This document shows, one piece after another, positions 48,396-58,325 of a DNA stretch of 64,000 nt. Source of the DNA: Druceiella hillmani (Eukaryota; Arthropoda; Insecta; Lepidoptera; Hepialidae); contig JAYKKI010000077.1 in assembly GCA_039881145.1 (NCBI GenBank), forward strand, positions 3,914,501 to 3,978,500, read 5' to 3'. The stretch's first letter is position 1; each line of letters begins with the position of its first letter. The position numbers and the translations under genes are program-made. The notes beneath the pieces are model-generated. The model did no database searches. It saw nothing but the letters and a program-made list of their open reading frames with translations, and had not been told where the DNA came from.

Positions 48396-48410
48396 ATACA
48401 TATATATATG
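48377..48410. repeat. (TA)n microsatellite
   Basis: TA repeat with one CA interruption, directly after the tandem duplication. Confidence 0.9.
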
Positions 48411-51400
48411 CGAATTTGCTAGCGTTACGCGAACGGTGATTTTTTGATTATTTTGTAATTTCATTTCGCTCTTGAACAATTTTATAAATTATTATTTTAT
48501 TCAATACATTAAATATTCTACGTTTAAAGTAAATAAAATTGTAAATTCGTTTTAAAGTTCATATTTTGTGAATTTGAAGTTTTACTTCAGTCGTGTGGTC
48601 TAAAGCACACTCGTTTTTTTTGTAAACAGTTTAATTGAAATGCTATATATTGTTAAATATCTATATATGCATGCTTGAAAGTGTACCGAGATCTTTTAGT
48701 GGAAGCACTACTCGTACCTAATAACGTATCTACAATGTATCTTCAACTCATTTACTATCTATATACCAAGCGTCAAGCTGTTAGCTTAATGAGGAATACC
48801 CAACTAAATAATGCGTAAAACATCCTAATCCCTAAACATTACATCACCGTCAATGTACAAATTTATGAACATAAAAAGAAAAGAAACAAAATAAAAAGCA
48901 GGTTAATTGGCGCTGGAATGGAATATGAAGAATTGTTATGAGCTGAAGCCACACACGTTCAGTTTTGCCTGACACCAGTCAGACCTGTCACATCGCTTTA
49001 TAGAATCTCATCATCATTGCAATATTTTCACATAATTTGTACCCACACACGGTTAGTTTTGTTCGTCAGATCTGTGTTCTTACCAGTACCTTCAAGGTTA
49101 TACCACGAGATGTCATCTGAGAATTGGTAAGACAGAAAAATGTCATAAGACGAAAATATTGTTAAGATAATCTTGGTAAAACCCTGAGGTAGGAAGAATA
49201 CTTCGCGATACCTGATGTACGGTAAGCACCCCTGTAAAACATAATATGTGGTAAAATATTAAAGGAAGCCTTGATAGATGATAAGAATACACCGTAAGAC
49301 ATGATTCTCATCGAACTACGTAGCATACAGAATGCGCGGGATACTATGTGGTGCGAGGATAACATTAGGAGTTTAAATATTTGTAATATTCTTGCGTGAT
49401 GCTATCGGGTAGAATTTGTGAGATAGTGTGTGTCATGGATCTAAGAATGGCAGACCTTCTCTGTTTGAAGTGCGTTTCATTTGATGTATTAAAAATGTAG
49501 TCCACACATTTCGATATGTGTATAATATAACTTTATATGATTAGTATTAGATGCTTATAATAATAATATATTAGTAAACAAATATTTATTTTGTTTCGTG
49601 CAGATAGATCTGTGCGATTTCTACTACAACTTCATTGCTAACGGTGGACGGCAGTACCGACTCGAACTAACGATTTCCTCTTAGGTGTTGTTGCGATAAT
49701 TATCCGTGCGTGACCAAAACTTGTCTTTTTGAATCCTCGTTTAAAATTAATGGTCACTTAACAGAATGAGTATAACAAATGAAAACCAAATGGGCAGATT
49801 ATAGTTTAAAAAAATAAATGTAATAAAACTGTAGATTTTTTAGAATCTCTACAATTTTCATTTTTAGTCTTCCGTACCAAAATTGGAGACGAAATGTATA
49901 TGGAATCGTTTCAATGTTTGTTGTAGCATTTTTTTCGAGAACTACAAAGCACAGACGTAGTAAGTAGTAATTTGGTATTCTTGCAGAAAGTTCTGGCTCT
50001 ATTACAGACGCCGTGTGCAAAAAGTCGGTCTTTTTGGTGATAGTTGCGAAGAGTGAGAGAGAGAGAAGGCGAAACAAATGTTTAAGGTTATCGCGTTGCC
50101 TACCAAATGAAAACCTATTAAAATGTGCGTTTAAAAATATATATTATCTTTTGTTTTATTCTAATGAATTTCTCACATAACCCTGAAAAATTGAGATCAT
50201 TACCTAAGACAAGTTCAATTACTTCCAAAGTACTAATGTCAGTGAAAATTTAGTGGTCGATATAAATTTGCCATATTTATTTATTTGTTGTATTTGATTA
50301 TTTATTTACGTGCGGCCATATTTCCATTACAGTTATTAGATATTTGCCTTTCAATAACAATAAAAAGAGAAATAAATTCGATAACACTATTACACATAAC
50401 GATGACACACTTTAGGAAGTTTATTCTCATTTTTGACACTCTGGTGCAACTGTAATCAGTTGGTTGGTCATGGGTATTCTGTGGAAAGGTGGGAAATTTC
50501 ATTATAATTGTGTTCTAGAAACCAGTATAGAAAACAATTATGACTGCGCTAGTACAGGTAGTCCTCAGCTACGAATACCGAAACAATAAATTAGGGCATT
50601 CGATCAGAAAAAAATGCTATAAATAAATTTCCTCGTTCTGTGCTGCAATATATAGTAAACTAACAGAAAATCGGTAGGAGACAGAAAGCAAAGTAACCGT
50701 CATTTCGTGAATAAATGTCGAAGGAACGTTTTCTAGACACGTTCAATTCCCAGCCTACATTGACTTTCATATGAATTTAGTATATTAGAGCTTGCCTCTA
50801 TCTTGCATCACGCTAAAGTCATAAATAATAAATTAATTGAAGAGTCTAAATAGTTCTACTATCCTAGAATCTCTCTGTCATTACGCAACACAAATTCAAG
50901 CCTTCGTTCTCAACGGTCCACTCGAGAACGGCATCGATATCACGCTGCATCAACTTGCAATCTGCCATAGGTATAACAGCTAATAGGTAAACAAATCTTT
51001 ATATGATCCGCAGATCAAAAGAGATGACAAATTTTCGATTCATTTCTTTTTATATTTTAACTATTCTTTAAGTTATACCAATGTTGACGCAACGGGGTTT
51101 ATACGACTGCTCTGGATACAAAAGTTGCGCGTAGCGAAGTTATAGCGTGCGAATTATACTTAACCAATTTATATTTATAGTAGTTATGTGTTTAAAGCGT
51201 GTAATTTACTATGTATATTGGAAACAGAATATTTTAAAAAGGTTTGGCTATCGAAAAAATAATATATTTTATTCAGATTGAAAATGTAGGTAAATTCGTG
51301 AGTTATACTGGCAAAGTCGTGATAATAATGAGATAATACCGTGATAGGTAAAATAAACAATAAAACAATATCAAAATTAGCTTTATTGATCCAATTCTGC

Positions 51401-51419
51401 ATATGAATCACATTGAACA
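48411..51419. other. Sequence without recognised gene
   Basis: Loose direct repeats (CACACACGTTCAGTTTTG near 48952, CACACACGGTTAGTTTTG near 49044) are present. Frames at 49162-49365 (-) and 49799-50077 (-) show no family motif. Confidence 0.4.
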
Positions 51420-51421
51420 TA

Positions 51422-51442
51422 CAGGTGGGCCATAAGGGTGTT
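51422..51442 (+). repeat. Left terminal inverted repeat of mariner-type element
   Basis: Starts CAGGTGGGCC; preceded by TA. One mismatch to the right repeat. Confidence 0.95.
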
Positions 51443-51540
51443 ACCGATTTTAATCTTTAATTTCTCGGACGCTTGCGGTGCGGTGAGGCGGGGGGGGGGA
51501 TATATTGCTAGACGCGTCGTTTCCTGGAAATTTAGTCGCC

Positions 51541-52592
51541 ATGGAGCCGTACACGGGAGTGCAGCGTGGTTTTTGTGTCCGCGTGTATTATGAAAATAAC
51601 AAATCTATGATTACTGTGCGACGGTTGTATCGAGAGGAATACGGTTTACGAGACGTTTGCGAAGGTCCTAGCGCCAATGTGATACGGAAATGGATCAGAA
51701 TGTTTGAAACAACCGGGTCGACTGTAACAATAATGGGTCGCGGACATCCAGACTCTGCGAGAATGCCTAACATAGTGGAGCGTGTTGGTGTCTCTGTTCA
51801 GTAAAATCCGCAACAGTCAACTCGTAAGAAAAGCCAGGCTTTGGACGTCAAGAGAACAACTTTGAGGCGAATTTTGAAACGTGACTTGCATCTTAAAGCC
51901 TATAAAGCTTGTGCATTTTATAGGCTTTAAGACGTAAGTTACAATTAAAGCCGAATGAAGCCGGTAACCGCTTTAACTTTCTTAATGAAGTGCTCAACCG
52001 CTTTAACAACTTTTTCAACGTAATATTTAGTGACGAGGCCAACTTTCATCTTAACGGCCACGTTAACAAACAAAACTGTCGATTCTGGTCCGAGACTAAT
52101 CCCCGACGATTTCATGAACGTCCACTTCACAGCCCTAAGCTTGTGGTTTGGGCTGCAATATCGGCAAACGGTATTATCGGGCCATACTTTTTCGAGGACG
52201 AAAGAGGTCGCGGGGTGACGGTAAGAGCCCACAATTATTGCGATATGATAAGAGAGTTCTTGATTCCGGTCTTACAAGAACATCAAGGGAATACGTCCAG
52301 GATATAGTTCCAACAAGATGATGCCACATGCCATACTGCCAGGGTCTCCATAGCCCTTTTGAATGAAATTTTCCCGGGAAAACTCATTTCACAAAGGGGG
52401 AATATTGAATGGCCCCCACGTAGCCCAGATCTTACTCCATGTGATTATTTTTTATGGGGCTACCTTAAATCTGTAGTGTACGACAACAGTCCAAAAACTT
52501 TACAACTCAAGAGAATCATTATCCGGGAAATTAACAATATTCCGAGGACAACGTTTCGCCGGTTGTTCCAGAATGTGCGACTTCGTTTTTAA
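51541..52592 (+). pseudogene. Mariner-type transposase, three defects
   Basis: Starts at ATG 51541 (MEPYTGVQRGFCVRVYYENN), followed by an N-terminal helix-turn-helix of the kind found in many insect mariner-type proteins (IRKWIRMFETTGS, then GRGHPDSAR). The DDE nuclease domain shows VIFSDEANFHLNG (first Asp), PLHSPKLVVWAAIS, GIIGPYFFED, FQQDDATCHTA (second Asp) and WPPRSPDLTPCDYFLWGYL (third Asp). I count 41 residues between the second and third Asp, as in DD41D elements. Defects: TAA at 51802-51804; a frameshift near 51929 at a 15-bp-arm inverted repeat; TAG at 52305-52307, where the family usually has Trp before FQQD. The C-terminus, QNVRLRF, stops about 13 residues short of related proteins. 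Confidence 0.9.
51892..51931. repeat. Inverted repeat inside transposase, 15-bp arms
   Basis: CTTAAAGCCTATAAA (51892-51906) and its exact complement (51917-51931) flank a ten-base loop. The second arm sits where the protein alignment breaks and the frame changes, so it appears to be an inverted templated insertion. Confidence 0.8.
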
Positions 52593-52719
52593 GAATGTCA
52601 AGAAGCTGAGGGGCGTTATTTAAACAACATTATTTTTAAGTCATGAAAATTCCATTACTTCTATTTTTTAAAAATACAGATAAATTTTAGTTGTTTTTAA
52701 ATTTCACTTTGAAACCCCC

Positions 52720-52740
52720 AACACCCTTTTGGCCCACCTG
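52720..52740 (-). repeat. Right terminal inverted repeat of mariner-type element
   Basis: Read inward on the minus strand it starts CAGGTGGGCC. TA follows at 52741-52742. Confidence 0.95.
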
Positions 52741-52999
52741 TATGTCTCATCATCATCAAGAGCAACATTCAAACAAATATTACGATAAGGACGATAGCAG
52801 TAAGAACATTGGACTCATTTTTTACCATTTGTCGCTCGATCATCGAAACAAAATGCTATATCGCACATCGAGCACACCCAATCACCATCACTAACTATAT
52901 TTTCTTTATTCTTTCCTTTCTTTCTTTTCTTTTTTTCTGCATCGTATCCTTTTAGTTGTATAGATGGACCGGAAATTGCATCATTATTTGCCATTCTTC

Positions 53000-54200
53000 C
53001 TCAATTATAACGGTTTCTTCAATCTCAATTGCTATATTATCTATTTGCCATAATGTACCGGCTATCGCTTCATCATTTAAACATCTTGATTTGGGATATA
53101 TTTATTTTTCGTTCTGCTCTGTGCTGTACGGTTGGCGTAGGAATTTTCGAAATATTTTCTATGTCAAATGTCGCTGTTGTCACTGGCCTGTCAACTGCTA
53201 GGCTATTATCCATTGAGGTGAGGTGAGCTGAACTATCAACTGATTGACTGCTAATTTATTGATGGTGTTCAGTTAGTCTCGATGGTGCCAATGCTTTTGG
53301 GTACAGAGCATGTTTATTTAAAGGGCATATGCCATATTTTCTGAAGGAGTTTTTGATTGTGCTTAACGAAAAAGCTTTTATAAAAGCAGGGTTCAATATT
53401 TGATGAAAATTTGAACGATCTGGTTTCCGTGTGGTGTTCTTTTTCATATAATTCTTAACACTGTCATCACTTCAGAAAACAAAGACTTCGTAAACGCCTA
53501 CATGTAGTGGCTAAAGGATATGCGTGTTATAAGCAGGAAAAGCGAGCAGGTATATTTGGTTATCACGTGCAAGCTGAATTACTTCTGGTTTAATGTGAGA
53601 AGCGTAAGAGTCCTTTAATAACACCATAGGACGAGAATCTGGAATGGCGTTTATGAAGAACTGAAACCACTCCAAAAATATCTCAGCCTTTATCCAACCT
53701 TTTGGAGATAATTTCACCATCGCATTTGGCAAAGCATCCTGTTTGAAAGTGTATGACCACCTCACTCCTTTAAATATTACCAGTGAAGGTAACTATGTGG
53801 TTGTTGTGTTCAGCATAAGTCCTATTGCATATGTAGCGTCTGCTAATAGCTGTAACCACTTTACCTTTGTTGGTTACATAAGTTAACCCCGTTGCATCAC
53901 AGTTCCAGATGTGGTCTGCGTAGTTTTTAATCCCCAATTTGTATAATAAAATCTCTAGTTTATCATAATAATTAGCAATTAAGACAGGGTTAGCCATTGA
54001 AGTTCTGCAAGCAGCGAGGTTTTCAGCTACACGAAGTGTTAGATTGTATCTTTTCTTAAAATTATCCCACCGCCACTTACTAGCTGTCCCGAACGAGTGT
54101 AAGCAAAAATTAGTAAAATGTTATGCAAAATCTCACTTAAACTTTAGGCCGTACTTTCCGGGAAATGATCATATCATGAAAAAGTGCCCAACGTGCTTAA
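53000..54200 (-). pseudogene. Second pogo-like (Tigger/CENP-B-type) transposase relic
   Basis: On the minus strand from about 54180: a degraded N-terminal region, WDNFKKRYNLTLRVAENL, YYDKLEILLYKLG, IWNCDATGLTYV (first catalytic Asp; usual motif N-x-D-E-T-G), then after a deletion and frameshift near 53766 FKGVRWSYTFKQDALPNAM, KLSPKGWIKAEIFLEWFQFF, VLLKDSYASH (second Asp), YLLAFPAYNTHIL, two stops, KNTTRKPDRSNFHQILNPAF, FRKYGICPLNKHAL and a Thr-Pro-rich end. These enzymes cut and paste DNA elements. It differs in sequence from the 22.7-24.7 kb relic and so belongs to a different subfamily. Several stops and a deletion make it inactive. Element ends were not found. The + strand frame at 54044-54304 is a shadow of it. 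Confidence 0.85.
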
Positions 54201-54477
54201 AGAAGTTTTCACTTCAAAAATTACGAAAGTTCAAAAAAGGAATCTCTTTTTTCCGGGTTAAGCGGGCGCCCAAAAGTTGTCAACACAGGACGTCTCACGA
54301 TTGACCCGCGTCGCGTGTCAGTATAAATCAGTTATTGGGGGATTCCCCCGTTCAAGTGAATGACAATTACAAAACACAGAGAACAATGTTTACGCGTTTT
54401 ATTTTAATCCGGTTACATTGTAATAAAATCTTGTACTTGTAATTATTTATTGCCGTATAATTTAATTTGTGAAAAAA

Positions 54478-56387
54478 ATGAGTGAAAGAAAAAGAGTTAC
54501 CCCAGCGGAGCTATGAAAATAAAGTGTAAACAGAAAAAGGAGAAATTATAAAGAAATTGCCCTAAATTTCTTCATTTTTTCGACAATCAGCTTCTGTGAG
54601 TGATTTAGATTGTGATGGTAAGTACTAAGTACCTATCTATCTACCAGCGGCGAAGGGTGGATTTTTTTAAAATTTCAAAATGAACTACGAGGGACATAAA
54701 ATCGGCTACACACAAGCAGACCTCTTACATACAATGTTGTATTATACAATGTTTTATTATAGTAGGTACATATATTTACCTACATAATAAAAAACTAGAA
54801 TCGTTTTGTTTATTTCATTTTATTTCAATCAATCAAGAAACCATTATGAATTAATTTTTTTTATTATTGATTATGGCGTTTTTATTGGTGATCAATTGAT
54901 ATGTAATTGAATAAATGTTTAACATAATTTTTTTAAATTTATTTAATTGATAGTTTTAATACTCTAGTTTGTATGAATTTCGAAAAAAATCTTTACTGTA
55001 TTTTATTTAATTATATTTTTAGATTCTTCTGAAGCACATTGTCCATTAGAGGTCCATCCGGAAATAGAAGAAACCCATATCGATGATTCTAAGAAGTCTG
55101 AAGAATTTCAAAATATACCTTCGTCTAAAATTGTCTAATTAAATATACCCTCGATATGTATCGAGGTCATCATACATCATGTCAACTCTAAGTTTTCCAT
55201 CTAATCATGATCCCATTTTAAAAGAACTTCTTTTCAAGCCGAAGGCAAAATAAATTATTTAAGCCCCACTATTCAAAATGTAATTGTTAATTTGCTTGGT
55301 ACTGCAGTTAGGAAAAATATTGTTTTAGAAATTAAAAAGGCTCCATTTCTGGCTATTATTTTGGATGCAAGACCTATCAAAAATTTACCAACTTTCTGTA
55401 GTATCTCGATACATCATAACAGAAAATGATGATAATGTACCTAAAGTAATAAAAATCTGCGAATCCTTTTTGGGGTTCGTAGCGGTATCCGATTATAGTG
55501 CAGAAGGACTTAAAACTGAATTTAAATACCGTAGAAGAATATAGAATTGATTTGTCCAAATGTAGAGGGCAGGGTTACGAAGGAGCAAATGTTACGTCGG
55601 GTGATTATGGAGGATTAAACGCCCTTATAAAAGAGCATGTCCCAAATGCCGATTATGTTCATTGTGTTCAATTTTAAACGATGCTGCGAAACGTGTTCCT
55701 GAAGTGTCAATTTTTTTCGATAATTTGGAAGAAATATATACTCTTTTTAGCAATAGTATAAAATGCTGGTCATTGTTGAGTAACGATTAATCTGAAAAAT
55801 ATAAAATTACCCTTAAAAAGGTATGTCCTACTAGATGGTCTTCAAGAAACCTTTATCAGTACCAAATAAATTTAATTTCCGCTAAAAAAGACGAATGTGA
55901 CGATTATAAAAATATAATTAACATTTTAAAGAACTATGATTGTTTAGTGCTTGTTGCCTTTTTTTCTTCACTATTTGAAATCATTAATCCTGTTTCTAAA
56001 ACTCTACAGCATGAATATAATGATTTACTTAATCTTTTGAATAGACTGAGCGAAATAAGAAATCAAAATTCATTCCATGGTTTGCTGAACGAGTCCAGAG
56101 ATCTAGTATAAGAGTGGGGGGTAACAAAAATAAAAGACAGAAGATAACGAAGCGAAAGTAGTTTTTCGAAATGAAAACTGATAAAAAATTATCTAAGGAC
56201 TTCTATGAGACAGAAATGGCTATCATACTTGTCACTATTGTCTATAGAGACAAAAATTTTAGAAAAACTGAAATCGTCTTCAGCTATGAATGATTTAATA
56301 AATAAGCTCACCGAAAAAAAAAAAAAGTGTATAGTTGATTTGAATTGTTTGGCTAGCTTAGTTCCTAGGAGCATTAATTGTAAGTAA
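54478..56387 (+). pseudogene. hAT-like transposase (DUF4371/ZMYM1-type) relic with intron
   Basis: Exon 1 (54478-54617) begins MSERKRVTPAEL and, after frameshifts, continues KKLP-ISSFFRQSASVSDLDCD. A GTAAGT donor at 54618 and TTTTTAG acceptor ending 55022 join in phase to DSSEAHCPLEVHPEIEETH. The frame then reads LSPTIQNVIVNLLG, APFLAIILDA, CESFLGFVAVSDYSAEGL, CRGQGYEGANVTSGDYGGL, HVPNADYVHCV, KKVCPTRWSSRN and, at the end, the hAT dimerisation motif (SSFSK, KLIKNYLRTSM, LSLLSIE). This is the order seen in hAT-derived DUF4371 proteins. Internal deletions have removed the expected TTF-type zinc finger and N-terminal core (near 55140-55255) and a block near 56110-56155. Many stops are present. 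It is inactive as a transposase. Confidence 0.85.
54618..55022 (+). other. Intron of the hAT-like transposase relic
   Basis: A 405-base intron bounded by GTAAGT and TTTTTAG. Splicing would join a G to AT to make an Asp codon and keep the acidic DLDCDDSSEA run in frame. Inside it, at 54645, CAGCGGCGAAGGGTGG resembles a hAT terminal repeat. Confidence 0.65.
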
Positions 56388-56503
56388 TAACTTATAATCA
56401 ATATATAATTATTTTAATTCAATGAGAGCGTTTTGGTTTCTTTTGTGAAAAATAATTACCTTCATTTGTCTCCCCCAACAAATATTGATTCAGGGACCGT
56501 CTA

Positions 56504-56521
56504 CGGCACGCTACGCCACTG
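56504..56521 (-). repeat. Right terminal repeat of the hAT-like element
   Basis: Read inward on the minus strand it starts CAGTGGCGTAGCGTGCCG, the usual shape of hAT ends in this group. It lies about 117 bases after the last transposase codon. The following 8 bases (CCTCAGAG) would be the target duplication, but no matching left end was found. Confidence 0.55.
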
Positions 56522-56529
56522 CCTCAGAG

Positions 56530-57473
56530 GTAGGATTAAGCAGAACATCTCTAATGACAGTCTTCGCTAAATCAAACGCAGTATGTCGAATTTGGTTAAC
56601 TGTGAGGCCAAAACCTAATTACTGCATTGTAATTATGTAATGATATAGCTTTATCTCTAAATCAGCGGTTAAAGCAAAGGATCAGCCTAGTTTAGCCAGA
56701 GATTTGTCTTCTTTTCCCACATAGTCCTTTAATGTACTCCACGGTACTCCTGTCGTCTTACAGTGATTTGTGTGCATACAGTGATTTGTGTTGATTCTCT
56801 ACTAGACCCAAGGCAAGTGCAAAGTCCTGAGCGAAATGCTGTCGGTTTTTACATATCTGCCCAACGAAAACGACATAATTTCTATAGAAAAATATTGAAA
56901 ATAGGTAATTACAGGCAATGTCGTGGCACAAAAATAAGTAAAAAGTATTCTTATGGATGCCATGTAACTGAGTTTGATACTACTATCTCGCTCTTTATTT
57001 GTTGCATCCATATAAGCGGTCTCGCTCCGATTCTGTCACAAGCAAAGCTGTGGCCAACGGTTAGAAAATTATCTCTTTACCTGCATCATTAAATAACCTT
57101 ATCTTACCTTATGGATTATGAATTCGTACTACGTCACGGCACACTAATACAGTTGAGATGCAGTAAGATTTTAAGTTATGATTTCGTAAAAAAAATTTAG
57201 AATCACTACATGAATACGCTAGTTGACTAAATTTGTGTATAATGGGAAAGTCGTTAATACCTTACCTAATATCTATTTAACCCAAAAAATTATATTTTTC
57301 TGAAAATGAAACATTTACATTATGTATTTTGCGTTTTAAAAAACCAATTTCAATTTACCTCGAAAACGCTCAAGTCTGTCATGACGTCTTGAATGACGTC
57401 ACTACTCTTGAAACAAACCAAAACAATCTTGTCTATGTTTGGCAGTTGCTTCTTTTGTTTAATTAAAAATGAA
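56530..57473. other. Sequence without recognised gene
   Basis: A 109-codon + frame at 56763-57092 shows no family motif. A short direct repeat, ACAGTGATTTGTGT, occurs at about 56760 and 56777. Confidence 0.35.
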
Positions 57474-57512
57474 TTCATTTTATTACAAGTACAGTACTTG
57501 TAATAAAATGAA
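57474..57512. repeat. Perfect palindrome, 19-bp arms, at THAP relic start
   Basis: TTCATTTTATTACAAGTAC and its exact complement are separated by one base. The right arm runs into the ATG of the THAP-like frame. Confidence 0.85.
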
Positions 57513-57740
57513 GTCATATATACATATTGTAGTGCCTCGGTGTAAAATCACAACTATTAAAATGCCAAACAAATTATTCATATATTTTGTAAACAATGAA
57601 CAAATATGGAAAAAGTAGCTAAAACCTGCAAGAAGAGATGCTTGTAGCTTATCTATAGATTAAAATAGGACTTTTTTCTTGGGATTCAAATTCATTGTGT
57701 CTTTTACCATCCGGTGAATGCTTCTGGTTTTTGCCTTCCT
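57508..57740 (+). pseudogene. THAP-domain relic
   Basis: ATG at 57508 opens MKSYIHIVVPRC, then KMPNKLFIYFVNNEQIWKK, a TAG at 57615-57617, and LKPARRDACSLSID. THAP domains are zinc-coordinating DNA-binding modules found in P-element-like transposases and in proteins derived from them. The order (V-P-x-C, then KLFI-x-VP/VN, then W-x-K, ARRD) matches insect THAP domains of the C2CH type. The first Cys position reads Val and the later C-x2-H region (FFLGFKF) is decayed, so zinc binding is lost. No catalytic domain follows, so this is a fragment. Confidence 0.6.
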
Positions 57741-58186
57741 GAATACAGAAGTATAATTACGTAATTGCCGTTTAATCGCCAAAATGGAACCTATTTCATT
57801 TTTCCGGCTAATTCTGGTAGTTTTTTTTGTTTAAGAAGGCGTTTAGATAGAAAGGAGTTCACAAAATGATGACATATATTTTATATGCCCCATGGTGCAT
57901 ATTTAAAAATTTATGATATATGGAAAATTATGAAATATGGAATCATTGCTATAGTATTACACCAACTTTTGCGTAGGCTGTTAATTACTTTGTTTTTTCA
58001 TAATTTTAGGTTCCAACACATTTTTTGCATATTTCTAAATATGTAATATCAAAAATTATGAAAAAAATATTTTTGAGAGCTTCATAACTTTCAAACAATA
58101 TCCCATACTATATCTGGACTTTTATATTTTTTTGTACCTAATTTTTTCCCCGAAAACTTTCCTAGAAATATTTGTGAGCATTATCT
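57741..58186. other. AT-rich sequence, no gene seen
   Basis: May include remnants of the THAP-carrying element. Nothing else recognised. Confidence 0.35.
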
Positions 58187-58325
58187 ATTGAAATATATTT
58201 GTGGGTTAATGTGCTTTATTCTTGTTCCAAATTTCACGTTTCTACAAAAACTGGCTACTTTCTGAGAAAAACGGCTGTGAAAACAGACACGTGAGTGATA
58301 TAATAAAGGTCCTTTTGACCCCTGA
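58187..58325 (-). repeat. Dispersed repeat copy matching 8795-8898
   Basis: On the minus strand it shows GTGTCTG, TTTTTCTCAGAAA, GAAATTTGG and ATTAACCCACA in the same order as the copy at 8795-8898. It is non-coding and of unknown class. Confidence 0.5.

Larger units (their letters stand above)
51422..52740 (+). mobile_element. Mariner-type DNA transposon, ends intact
   Basis: A 1319-base element lies between TA dinucleotides (51420-51421 and 52741-52742), the duplication typical of IS630/Tc1/mariner elements. The terminal inverted repeats (51422-51442 and 52720-52740, starting CAGGTGGGCC) match in 20 of 21 positions. It encodes one broken transposase. The intact ends mean it could in principle be moved by a related active transposase. 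Confidence 0.95.

Noticed and set aside
54044..54304. Plus-strand frame with CPTCLKKF and Lys-rich stretches suggesting a zinc finger
   Set aside because: The opposite strand continues the pogo-like transposase (RVAENLAACRTS), which explains it better.
56763..57092. 109-codon frame as a possible gene
   Set aside because: No motif, no splice context, composition like chance frames.
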